Shown piece after piece: positions 7,402 through 13,352 of a DNA stretch of 13,352 nt; the first letter of the stretch is position 1; every line of letters begins with the position of its first letter. The notes beneath the pieces were generated by a model. It was not told the DNA's origin. It did not search any database and worked only from the letters and a program-made list of their open reading frames with translations. The DNA is from an uncultured Romboutsia sp. (GTDB taxonomy: Bacteria; Bacillota; Clostridia; Peptostreptococcales; Peptostreptococcaceae). The DNA is taken from positions 1 to 13,352 of the forward strand of contig CALESE010000179.1 of assembly GCA_937907205.1 (NCBI GenBank), read 5' to 3'. The position numbers and the translations under genes are program-made.

Positions 7402-8723
7402 TTTACTCTATCTATATTCTTATCTTTTACGCTGTTTAACACTGGGATACCAAATATAATTGATATTACTCCACATACAAGCATTAACATTGGATAATGT
7501 AGATATTTAACTATCTCTATTGATGAAACTCCAACTATTCCTGCTGCTGTTAATAATTGTGCCCCATATGGTATTAATCCTTGCCAACAAGATGCAAATA
7601 TATCTAATATACTCGCAGATCTTCTTGGATCTATATCATATTCTTTTGCTATATCTTTTGCTAAAGGTCCTACTGTAACTATTGCTATAGTATTATTAGC
7701 CGTACATAAATCTACTATACTTACAAGAGCTGCTATTCCAAATTCAGCACCTTTTTTACTATTTATCTTACTAGTTATAAAGTGTAATATAAAATCTATC
7801 CCACCGTTATATTTTATAAGTTCTACAACTCCACCAACTACTATAACTAAAAGACATAAATCATACATTCCTGCCATTCCATCAGATACTGCACCTATAA
7901 ATCCCCATATATCAAGTGAATTTGTAAATAATCCTACTGCTCCTGCAAATAATATACCACTTCCTAGTAATAAAAATACATTCATACCAACTAGTGCACC
8001 TATAAGGACTCCTATATATGGCAGTACTTTTATAAATTCATAAGAATATATAGCACCTTCAACACTTTCATATCCTGATGTCATAAATGTTAATATTATA
8101 GCTGTCAATACAGCTGCTGGTATAACTATTAAGAAATTAGTTCTAAATTTATCTTTTAATTCACATCCTTGTGTTCTAACAGCGGCTATAGTTGTATCTG
8201 ATATCATAGATAAGTTATCTCCAAACATAGCTCCTCCAACTATTGCTGCTGTAACTAATGCTACTGGTATTCCTGTTTTTTCAGATATACCTAATCCAAT
8301 TGGTGCAAGAGCGGCTATAGTACCAACTGATGTTCCCATAGATAAGGATATAAAACACCCTATTATAAATAAACCTGCAACTAAAAGATTTGCTGGTAAC
8401 ATTGATAAGCTTAAGTTTACAGTTGAATCTACTCCACCCATGGCTTTAGCTACGCTTCCAAATGATCCTGCTAATAAAAATATTATTGCCATTAATATAA
8501 TATTAGGTTCGCCAGCTCCCTTACAAAATATATCTACTTTAGTTTGAAAATTTTCTTTTCTATTAAATAATAATGCCACTGCGGCTGCAACTATAAATGC
8601 AACTAAAGCTGGCATTTTATAAAAGTCTCCTGTTATAATTCCACTTCCTATAAATAATAGTAAAAACACTCCAATAGGTAATAAGGCCAATGCATTACCT
8701 TTGTTTACTTTATTTTTAATCAT
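7395..8723 (-). CDS. nhaC: NhaC-family Na+/H+ antiporter or related sodium-coupled transporter
   Basis: This is a polytopic inner-membrane transporter of the NhaC family, 442 residues with about 11-12 hydrophobic segments. The family-defining GDNLSMISDTT is at 168-178, preceded by the Gly/Ser-rich membrane stretch SMGTSVGTIAALAPIG (128-143). A conserved acidic/asparagine segment reads DLCTANNTIAI near the C-terminal third. NhaC proteins exchange Na+ for H+, but relatives carry malate/lactate, methionine or tyrosine, so the substrate is open. I place the start at the ATG at 8721-8723 because AAAGGAGAG (8728-8736) sits right before it. A TTG 42 nt further upstream has no Shine-Dalgarno and would lie upstream of the likely transcription start. 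It is divergent from lysR, which probably controls it. Confidence 0.85.
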   Translation of the reverse strand: MIKNKVNKGNALALLPIGVFLLLFIGSGIITGDFYKMPALVAFIVAAAVALLFNRKENFQTKVDIFCKGAGEPNIILMAIIFLLAGSFGSVAKAMGGVDSTVNLSLSMLPANLLVAGLFIIGCFISLSMGTSVGTIAALAPIGLGISEKTGIPVALVTAAIVGGAMFGDNLSMISDTTIAAVRTQGCELKDKFRTNFLIVIPAAVLTAIILTFMTSGYESVEGAIYSYEFIKVLPYIGVLIGALVGMNVFLLLGSGILFAGAVGLFTNSLDIWGFIGAVSDGMAGMYDLCLLVIVVGGVVELIKYNGGIDFILHFITSKINSKKGAEFGIAALVSIVDLCTANNTIAIVTVGPLAKDIAKEYDIDPRRSASILDIFASCWQGLIPYGAQLLTAAGIVGVSSIEIVKYLHYPMLMLVCGVISIIFGIPVLNSVKDKNIDRVNK

Positions 8724-8754
8724 TTTTCTCTCCTTTCTATTATTTCTTTTCTCC

Positions 8755-8783
8755 ATTATAAACAAAATTCTAAATATTTTAAA
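8755..8783 (-). promoter_or_regulatory. Candidate nhaC promoter
   Basis: On the minus strand a perfect TATAAT (8755-8760) lies 17 bp from TTTAAA (8778-8783, 4/6). Transcription from about 8747 would leave a leader of about 24 nt holding the Shine-Dalgarno of the ATG at 8723. The -35 overlaps the first bases of the 18-bp tandem repeat. Confidence 0.6.
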
Positions 8784-8816
8784 GTTTTATATAAAATTAA
8801 AGTTTTATATAAAATT
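8781..8816. repeat. Perfect 18-bp tandem duplication in the nhaC-lysR intergenic region
   Basis: The unit aaagttttatataaaatt occurs twice without a gap or mismatch (8781-8798 and 8799-8816). Each copy contains the 12-bp palindrome TTTTATATAAAA. The pair adjoins the nhaC -35 on its upstream side, where activator sites or UP elements act. It may be a regulator site, an AT-rich UP element, or only a recent slippage duplication. Confidence 0.85.
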
Positions 8817-8914
8817 AAATTAAATATATTTTTAAAACATAATAATCTATTTTAAATAGTTTATCACTTTCTTCATTATTTTTTTATAAAATTTGTTATA
8901 CAATACTTATTAAT

Positions 8915-8949
8915 CAATGCACATTATTGTTTTACTTAATTGTCAAGTA
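8915..8949. promoter_or_regulatory. Two LysR-type dyads, candidate regulator binding site
   Basis: CAAT-N7-ATTG (8915-8929) and TACTT-N7-AAGTA (8933-8949) have centres 19 bp apart, about two helical turns. Both have the interrupted-dyad form common for LysR-family sites. The second covers the proposed lysR -35. An outer pair, ATACTT (8903-8908) and AAGTAT (8945-8950), adds symmetry. Binding by the adjacent LysR protein is inference. Confidence 0.4.
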
Positions 8950-8967
8950 TATACTCATAATTATCAT
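8940..8967 (+). promoter_or_regulatory. Candidate lysR promoter
   Basis: TTGTCA (8940-8945) and TATCAT (8962-8967), each 5/6 to consensus, are separated by 16 bp. They predict a leader of about 70 nt before the TTG start. A second possible -10, TATAAT at 8985-8990 with TTATCA at 8961-8966 (18 bp), cannot be excluded. Confidence 0.5.
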
Positions 8968-9043
8968 AAATAAAATAAATATTATATAATATTAATTAAT
9001 AATTCATTTATAACATATTGTAATAGTTTAGGAGGTGTAACAT

Positions 9044-9931
9044 TTGTTTGAAGAACTAAAAACTTTTATTGCAGTTGTAGAATATAAAAATTTCACAAAA
9101 GCTGGCTGTCATTTAAATTTATCTCAACCAAGTGTAAGTACTCATATTAAAAACCTAGAGAATCATTATGGGGTTACTCTAATAAATAGATCTATAAAAC
9201 AAAAAACAATTTTCATAACTGAAAATGGATATAAACTTTATAAAAGGTCAAAAGAAATTATACATTTATTAGAAACTACATATATGGAAGTTCGCCATAT
9301 TTCCGATTCTATAAAAGGAAACATAAAAGTTGGTGCAAGTTTGACTATTGGAGAATATATATTGCCTAAGTTTCTAACATCATTTTGTAAAAAATACCCT
9401 GACATTGATGTAGAAATTTTTATAGAAAATACTTCATTGATTTCATCTAGAGTGAAAGATTTAACTTTAGATCTAGGATTTATAGAAGGAATTTCTGTAT
9501 ATCCTAACTTTAATCAGGAGTACTTACTAGAAGATAAAATGGTTTTAGCTTTACCTTATGATTCAAGACTATCTAATACTAATTTATCTTTAGAGAAATT
9601 ACAAAATCAAAATTGGATTGTTAGAGAAGAAGGCTCTGGAACTAGAGAGTTCTTAAATAAATTCCTAAGCACAAATAAAATAGTTCCTAAAAATATAATG
9701 GTTCTTGGAAGTAACTATGCAGTAAAAGAAGCAGTAAGAAATAACCTTGGTATAACTATAATTTCTAGCTTAGTTGCATCACGTGCAGCTGAAAATAAAG
9801 AATTATTTGTTGTAGAATTAGATAATTCATATAGCCGCAACTTTTCTTATATATTGCCAAAAAATATAACTATCTCTAAAATTGCAGAAATATTTTTGAA
9901 CGAATTTAAAGAATATATAAAAATTTTATAG
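9044..9931 (+). CDS. LysR-family transcriptional regulator, CysL/YeiE-like
   Basis: This is a DNA-binding regulator with an effector-sensing domain. The 295 residues are typical of LysR proteins: a winged helix-turn-helix at 1-60 (helices NFTKAGCHLNLSQPSVSTH, 16-34), a linker helix to about 90, then a periplasmic-binding-like domain. The latter carries TIGEYILP (101-108), LDLGFIEG (142-149), REEGSGTRE (194-202) and GSNYAVKEAVRNNLGI (222-237), which I recall from E. coli YeiE and B. subtilis CysL. These are linked to sulfur or sulfite metabolism, so a sulfur-anion signal is possible but not shown. Translation starts at TTG, 8 nt after AGGAGG (9030-9035). It is divergent from nhaC, and yeiH lies beyond that. 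Likely targets are nhaC, yeiH and its own promoter. Confidence 0.87.
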   Translation: MFEELKTFIAVVEYKNFTKAGCHLNLSQPSVSTHIKNLENHYGVTLINRSIKQKTIFITENGYKLYKRSKEIIHLLETTYMEVRHISDSIKGNIKVGASLTIGEYILPKFLTSFCKKYPDIDVEIFIENTSLISSRVKDLTLDLGFIEGISVYPNFNQEYLLEDKMVLALPYDSRLSNTNLSLEKLQNQNWIVREEGSGTREFLNKFLSTNKIVPKNIMVLGSNYAVKEAVRNNLGITIISSLVASRAAENKELFVVELDNSYSRNFSYILPKNITISKIAEIFLNEFKEYIKIL

Positions 9932-9933
9932 TA

Positions 9934-9974
9934 AAAAGCGATAAAATAGTATAAATAACTACTTTATCGCTTTT
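9934..9974. terminator. Terminator shared by convergent lysR and pyrE
   Basis: Arms 9934-9950 and 9958-9974 (17 nt) pair around a 7-nt loop with core agcgat / atcgct. One position is an A-C mismatch in plus-strand RNA but a G-U wobble in minus-strand RNA. The minus-strand read also ends in a run of five T. It therefore looks tuned to end the pyr operon while still serving lysR, whose stop lies 2 bp before the stem. Confidence 0.85.
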
Positions 9975-10002
9975 AATTTAAATGTTCTATAATATATAAT
10001 AA

Positions 10003-10587
10003 TTACATTCCTAATTCTTTAAATTCTCTACTTCCTGGCTTAACTAATTCTATTTTATCTTCTTTACATAAAGGACAATTATCCGCCTCATGAACTTCTA
10101 TCTCAAGTTTTATAGCACTGTATATTGGCATACCTATATCATTTGAAGTTCTATTAGCTATACAAGCAACACCTATAACTTCTCCACCTAATTTTTCTAA
10201 TGCTTCTTTAGTTTCTATTGTTGATTTTCCTGTAGTAACAACATCCTCTGCTATTATTATTTTAGCTCCTGGCTTAACTTCAAATCCTCTTCTAAGTTCC
10301 ATTACTCCATCTTTTCTTTCAGTAAATACTGTTTCTTTGTTTAATTGTCTTCCTAATTCATAAGAAACTATTACTCCACCCATTGCAGGACCTACTACTA
10401 AATCTATATCTAAGTCTTTTATCTGATCAACTACTGTACTTAATACTTGCTCTGCATATTGTGGAAATCTTAATACTTTAGCACATTGTATATATCTGTT
10501 ACTATGCTTTCCTGAAGATAATAAGAAATGTCCTTCTAATAATGCATCACTTTTCTTTAATATTTCAACTACATCTACTTTACTCAT
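10003..10587 (-). CDS. pyrE: Orotate phosphoribosyltransferase
   Basis: PyrE joins orotate and PRPP to make OMP, the fifth step of UMP synthesis. The 194 residues carry the PRPP-binding signature IIAEDVVTTGKST at 111-123, with the paired acids E114-D115, and the flexible-loop region TERKDGVMELRRGF (89-102). The C-terminal tail contains CPLCKE (171-176) and KPGS, a form found in the Thermus-like PyrE subgroup rather than in the E. coli one. I chose the ATG at 10585-10587, which has GGAGG 8 nt upstream. A TTG five codons earlier overlaps that Shine-Dalgarno and is unlikely to be used. It is last in the pyr operon, 42 bp after pyrD, and is followed by the terminator shared with lysR. Confidence 0.95.
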   Translation of the reverse strand: MSKVDVVEILKKSDALLEGHFLLSSGKHSNRYIQCAKVLRFPQYAEQVLSTVVDQIKDLDIDLVVGPAMGGVIVSYELGRQLNKETVFTERKDGVMELRRGFEVKPGAKIIIAEDVVTTGKSTIETKEALEKLGGEVIGVACIANRTSNDIGMPIYSAIKLEIEVHEADNCPLCKEDKIELVKPGSREFKELGM

Positions 10588-10629
10588 AATTTTGACCTCC
10601 AATTTTATCTTTCGTATATATTTTTATAA

Positions 10630-11532
10630 TTATATTATTCCTCTTATTTCATCTAAACTTTCTATTCCTTGCTCATTCATAAAATATTCTATTTCATCTA
10701 TTATTTCAAGCCCTATTTTAGGATTTACAAAGTTTGCTGTTCCTATTTGAACACAGGAAGCTCCAGCCATTATAAATTCTATAACATCTCTAGAATTGCT
10801 TATTCCGCCCATTCCCATTACAGGTATATTAACATTCTTACATACTTCATGAACCATTCTTAGTGCTATAGGCTTTATAGCTGGACCTGATAACCCTGCA
10901 TAAATATTTTCAAACACAGGTTTTCTCTTATGTATATCTATGGCCATTGCTTTAAATGTGTTTACTAAAGATACTCCATCTGCACCTTCTTCTTCACAAA
11001 CCTTAGCCATTCCAACTATATCTTCAGCATTTGGGGATAACTTTACTACTAAAGGTAATTCTGTAACAGCTCTTACTGCTCTTACTATTTCCATAGCCAC
11101 TTCATTTTTTATTCCAAAAGCCATTCCTCCTGCCTTAACATTAGGACAAGATATATTTAATTCAATCATATCTATAGGTTGGTTATTTAAAAGCTTTGCC
11201 CCTTGGACATAATCTTCTAAAGTCCCTCCACCAAGATTAGCTATTCTAACTGTATCTAATTCTTTAAAGAATTGTAATTCATTATCTATAAATCCTTGAA
11301 CTCCAGGATTTTCAAGTCCTACACTATTCATCATTCCAGATGGAGTTTCCCAAACTCTCATACCGTTATTTCCACCTCTTTTTTCTAATGTAAGACCTTT
11401 ACTACTTATTCCTCCTAATTTTTCTATACTATAAATTTCATTATATTCTTTGCCAAATCCAAATGTTCCCGATGCCATTACTATAGGATTTTTAAATTCT
11501 AATTTTCCAAATTTAACTTTTAGATTAGCCAT
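10630..11532 (-). CDS. pyrD: Dihydroorotate dehydrogenase B (NAD+), catalytic subunit
   Basis: This FMN-containing subunit oxidises dihydroorotate to orotate and passes electrons to PyrK and then NAD+. The 300-residue barrel shows MASGTFGFGKEY at 19-30, NSVGLENPG at 69-77, and the active-site loop ELNISCPNVK (124-133) with catalytic Cys129, the class 1B hallmark (class 2 enzymes have Ser). Near the end are the phosphate-binding MGMGGISNSRD (239-249) and GASCVQIGTA (257-266). The start is ATG with GAGGAGG at 11542-11548. The start overlaps the end of pyrK by 8 nt, as expected for two subunits made in equal amounts. Confidence 0.97.
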   Translation of the reverse strand: MANLKVKFGKLEFKNPIVMASGTFGFGKEYNEIYSIEKLGGISSKGLTLEKRGGNNGMRVWETPSGMMNSVGLENPGVQGFIDNELQFFKELDTVRIANLGGGTLEDYVQGAKLLNNQPIDMIELNISCPNVKAGGMAFGIKNEVAMEIVRAVRAVTELPLVVKLSPNAEDIVGMAKVCEEEGADGVSLVNTFKAMAIDIHKRKPVFENIYAGLSGPAIKPIALRMVHEVCKNVNIPVMGMGGISNSRDVIEFIMAGASCVQIGTANFVNPKIGLEIIDEIEYFMNEQGIESLDEIRGII

Positions 11533-12217
11533 TAAATATCACCTCCTCTCCCCAGAATACAGGACCATCTTTACAAGTTTTTTTATTACCAGATGCTGTT
11601 TTGCATGTACATACTAAACAAGCCCCCACTCCACATGCCATATGATTTTCTAAAGAAACCATTACTCTTGTATTAGTTCCTTCTGTAATTTTTACTAACT
11701 TCTCCATCATCGGTGTTGGACCACAAGTTAATATATAATCATATTTTTCAACATCTAATATATCTGTTACAAATTTATTTCCCGTAGCTATATAAACTTC
11801 ATTGCACACAGATTTATATTCTTCTTCCAGTATAGCTTTATTTCTAAAACCTAGATACGCATCACAATTTGGTATATTTTTAGCTACTAAATAAAGTGGC
11901 GCTATTCCTATACCTCCTCCTACTAATGCTACTTTTCCTTCTACTTTTTCATATCCATTTCCGTATGGACCTTCTAATTTAATTGTATCTCCTTCTTGTA
12001 ATCTACTTAATATTTGTGTCCCTTCTCCAAATACTTTATATAAGAAAGTTATACTATTTTCGTCTATATCATATATACTTATAGGTCTTGATAATAACGG
12101 GTACATATCCCAAGCCCTTAACATATAAAACTGCCCCATTTTTCCTTCAAAACTACCTTCAATTTTCATAAAATACATGTCTTCGCCTAAATATTTATTT
12201 TCAAGAACTTTATACAT
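11525..12217 (-). CDS. pyrK: Dihydroorotate dehydrogenase B, electron-transfer subunit (FAD, 2Fe-2S)
   Basis: PyrK carries FAD and a [2Fe-2S] cluster and moves electrons from PyrD to NAD+. The 230 residues are of normal length. Landmarks are the FAD-binding RPISIYD (44-50), the nucleotide-binding GGGIGIAP (100-107), the NAD-side CGPTPMM (165-171), and cluster ligands C195, C200, C203 and C215 in MACGVGACLVC and KTCKDGPVF. An additional C205 follows them. The ATG lies within the last codons of pyrB (8-nt overlap), with a modest Shine-Dalgarno AAGGGG at 12227-12232, suggesting translational coupling to pyrB. Confidence 0.97.
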   Translation of the reverse strand: MYKVLENKYLGEDMYFMKIEGSFEGKMGQFYMLRAWDMYPLLSRPISIYDIDENSITFLYKVFGEGTQILSRLQEGDTIKLEGPYGNGYEKVEGKVALVGGGIGIAPLYLVAKNIPNCDAYLGFRNKAILEEEYKSVCNEVYIATGNKFVTDILDVEKYDYILTCGPTPMMEKLVKITEGTNTRVMVSLENHMACGVGACLVCTCKTASGNKKTCKDGPVFWGEEVIFNG

Positions 12218-13169
12218 ACATATATTCCCCTTCTAATATTGTCTGTCTATTTATATTTACTCCTAAAAGCTTCATTATTAAAGCCATTCTTACATACATA
12301 CCATACTGAGCTTGTTTAAAGTAAACTGCTCTTTTATCTTTATCTACATCCATATCTATCTCATTTACTCTCGGCAATGGATGCATAACTAACATATCTT
12401 CTCTAGCATTACTTAATTTAGTTTTATTTAATATATAATAATCTTTTAATCTTTCGTATTCTTCTTGGTCTTCAAATCGTTCTCTTTGAACTCTTGTCAT
12501 GTATAATACATCTAAAGTATCTATAACTTCATCTAAGTTATTAGTTTCAAAATATTCATGACATTTTATTTCTTCTTTTATATAATCTGGCATTTTTAAT
12601 TCATCAGGTGATATAAATATAAATTTAGTATTTTTATATCTAGCCATAGCTTTAACTAAAGAATGTACTGTTCTTCCATTTTTTAAGTCGCCACATATTC
12701 CTATTGTATGATTTTCTAAACTTCCTTTAAGTGATTTTATAGTAAGTAGATCTGTAAGTGTTTGAGTTGGATGTTGATTCCCTCCATCTCCCGCGTTTAT
12801 AAAAGGTATCTCACTATATGATGCTGCTTCTTTTGCTGATCCCGCTATAGGATGTCTCATAACTATCAAATCTGAATAGCATTCTACTGTTTTTATAGTG
12901 TCTCCTAATGATTCACCTTTAGCAACTGATGATGAATTTGGTTCTGAAAAACCTATAACTCTACCACCTAATCTATTCATAGCAGCTTCAAAACTTAGCC
13001 TTGTTCTTGTTGATGGCTCATAAAACAATGTAGCCAGTATTTTACCTTCACATATACGGGAATATTTTGACGGATCATCTATTATATATTGGGATAACGA
13101 TAATATATCGTCTATTTCTTCTATTGAAAAGTCTTCTGGTTGGATTAAACTTCTTCCTTTTAATAACAT
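12210..13169 (-). CDS. pyrB: Aspartate carbamoyltransferase, catalytic chain
   Basis: PyrB condenses carbamoyl phosphate with aspartate, the committed step of pyrimidine synthesis. The 319 residues hold all active-site groups: STRTR (53-57), the K84 loop SVAKGESLGD, RHP (105-107), HPTQ (133-136), R167, R229 in TRVQRER, and HPLPR (263-267). Overall it resembles the E. coli class, which usually associates with a regulatory chain PyrI, more than the B. subtilis class. Yet pyrB is followed at once by pyrK and no pyrI is present in the operon. The start is ATG, 8 nt after AGGAGG (13178-13183). It is the first gene of the operon, directly under a PyrR-binding hairpin. Confidence 0.97.
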   Translation of the reverse strand: MLLKGRSLIQPEDFSIEEIDDILSLSQYIIDDPSKYSRICEGKILATLFYEPSTRTRLSFEAAMNRLGGRVIGFSEPNSSSVAKGESLGDTIKTVECYSDLIVMRHPIAGSAKEAASYSEIPFINAGDGGNQHPTQTLTDLLTIKSLKGSLENHTIGICGDLKNGRTVHSLVKAMARYKNTKFIFISPDELKMPDYIKEEIKCHEYFETNNLDEVIDTLDVLYMTRVQRERFEDQEEYERLKDYYILNKTKLSNAREDMLVMHPLPRVNEIDMDVDKDKRAVYFKQAQYGMYVRMALIMKLLGVNINRQTILEGEYMYV

Positions 13170-13185
13170 ATTATTTTCCTCCTTT

Positions 13186-13205
13186 TTCAGCCTCTCTGAA
13201 CTGAA
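13186..13205 (-). promoter_or_regulatory. PyrR-binding loop in the pyrB leader RNA
   Basis: On the minus strand a 5-bp stem (TTCAG / CTGAA) encloses the core AGTTCAGAGAGGCT (13189-13202). It matches the PyrR-binding consensus ARUCCNGNGAGGYU at 13 of 14 positions. The single difference, U for the first C, still allows a U-G wobble with the opposite G in the upper stem. The hairpin ends 2 nt before the pyrB Shine-Dalgarno. No terminator hairpin lies between it and the start codon. UMP-bound PyrR is therefore predicted to block ribosome binding. Confidence 0.85.
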
Positions 13206-13232
13206 TTTAAAAGCAAATTTATTCTTTATAGT

Positions 13233-13261
13233 AGCTTAACACCATTTAAATTTAATGTCAA
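13233..13261 (-). promoter_or_regulatory. Candidate promoter of the pyr operon
   Basis: A perfect -35 box TTGACA (13256-13261, minus strand) is followed after 17 bp by TAAGCT (13233-13238). That -10 matches only 3/6 but is preceded by TGT, giving an extended -10 form. The predicted leader is about 57 nt and contains the PyrR loop. A better TATAAA (13225-13230) is 25 bp from the -35, too far to pair with it. Confidence 0.6.
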
Positions 13262-13352
13262 TAATTTCTATATATAAAATTTTATCTTATATTTTCAAAT
13301 GATAAATTATCATATTAAGTGCAACACATAAAAATATATAAAAAAATAGTTC

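Noticed and set aside
10588..10602. TTG start five codons upstream for pyrE
   Set aside because: It overlaps the Shine-Dalgarno that serves the ATG at 10587 and has no ribosome-binding site of its own.
10669..11212. Short plus-strand frames opposite pyrD
   Set aside because: They are antisense to a conserved enzyme with all active-site motifs and have no start signals.
13170..13232. Classical attenuator (antiterminator plus terminator) in the pyr leader
   Set aside because: No GC-rich stem followed by a T-run exists between the promoter and pyrB; only the PyrR loop and Shine-Dalgarno are present.

Overview
This is an AT-rich, compactly coded stretch of a low-GC Gram-positive chromosome. The gene set and order (pyrB-pyrK-pyrD-pyrE, then dGK/dCK-type kinases, ogg, cls and groES-groEL) recall the pyr/groESL neighbourhood of Clostridioides difficile as I remember it. 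The most likely source is therefore a member of the Peptostreptococcaceae (for example Paraclostridium, Romboutsia or Terrisporobacter). The genus is inference. No tRNA, rRNA, insertion sequence, CRISPR array or prophage gene is visible.

Layout from left to right. Positions 1-134 hold no supportable gene. A perfect 26-bp hairpin (135-190) ends the minus-strand groES-groEL operon (192-2118), which is preceded by a promoter and a CIRCE operator for the heat-shock repressor HrcA. Next, also on the minus strand, are a cardiolipin synthase (cls) and an 8-oxoguanine DNA glycosylase (ogg), 22 bp apart and probably co-transcribed. Divergent from ogg is a plus-strand pair of deoxynucleoside kinases (dGK, then dAK/dCK) overlapping by one base. 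Their terminator begins inside the last codons of the second gene. Then come a YeiH-family (UPF0324/COG2855) membrane protein and an NhaC-family antiporter, both minus strand and each with its own promoter signals. A divergent LysR-family regulator of the CysL/YeiE type follows on the plus strand. The window ends with the minus-strand pyrimidine operon pyrB-pyrK-pyrD-pyrE.

How the genes work together. PyrB makes carbamoyl-aspartate, PyrD with PyrK oxidises dihydroorotate using NAD+, and PyrE makes OMP. The carbamoyl-phosphate synthase, dihydroorotase and OMP decarboxylase genes are not in the window. The pyr leader carries a near-consensus PyrR-binding loop two bases from the pyrB Shine-Dalgarno with no terminator after it, which suggests control of translation rather than attenuation. 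The deoxynucleoside kinases salvage purine deoxynucleosides and deoxycytidine, and the adjacent Ogg removes oxidised guanine from DNA.

Most of the window is core metabolism. The accessory-looking part is the yeiH / nhaC / lysR block (about 6.2-9.9 kb). Its 320-bp divergent regulatory region (8724-9043) holds an 18-bp perfect tandem duplication next to the nhaC promoter and a dyad overlapping the lysR -35 box. I see no strong evidence for a wholly new biological system. The best leads are this transport/regulator block and the PyrR site placed against the Shine-Dalgarno.
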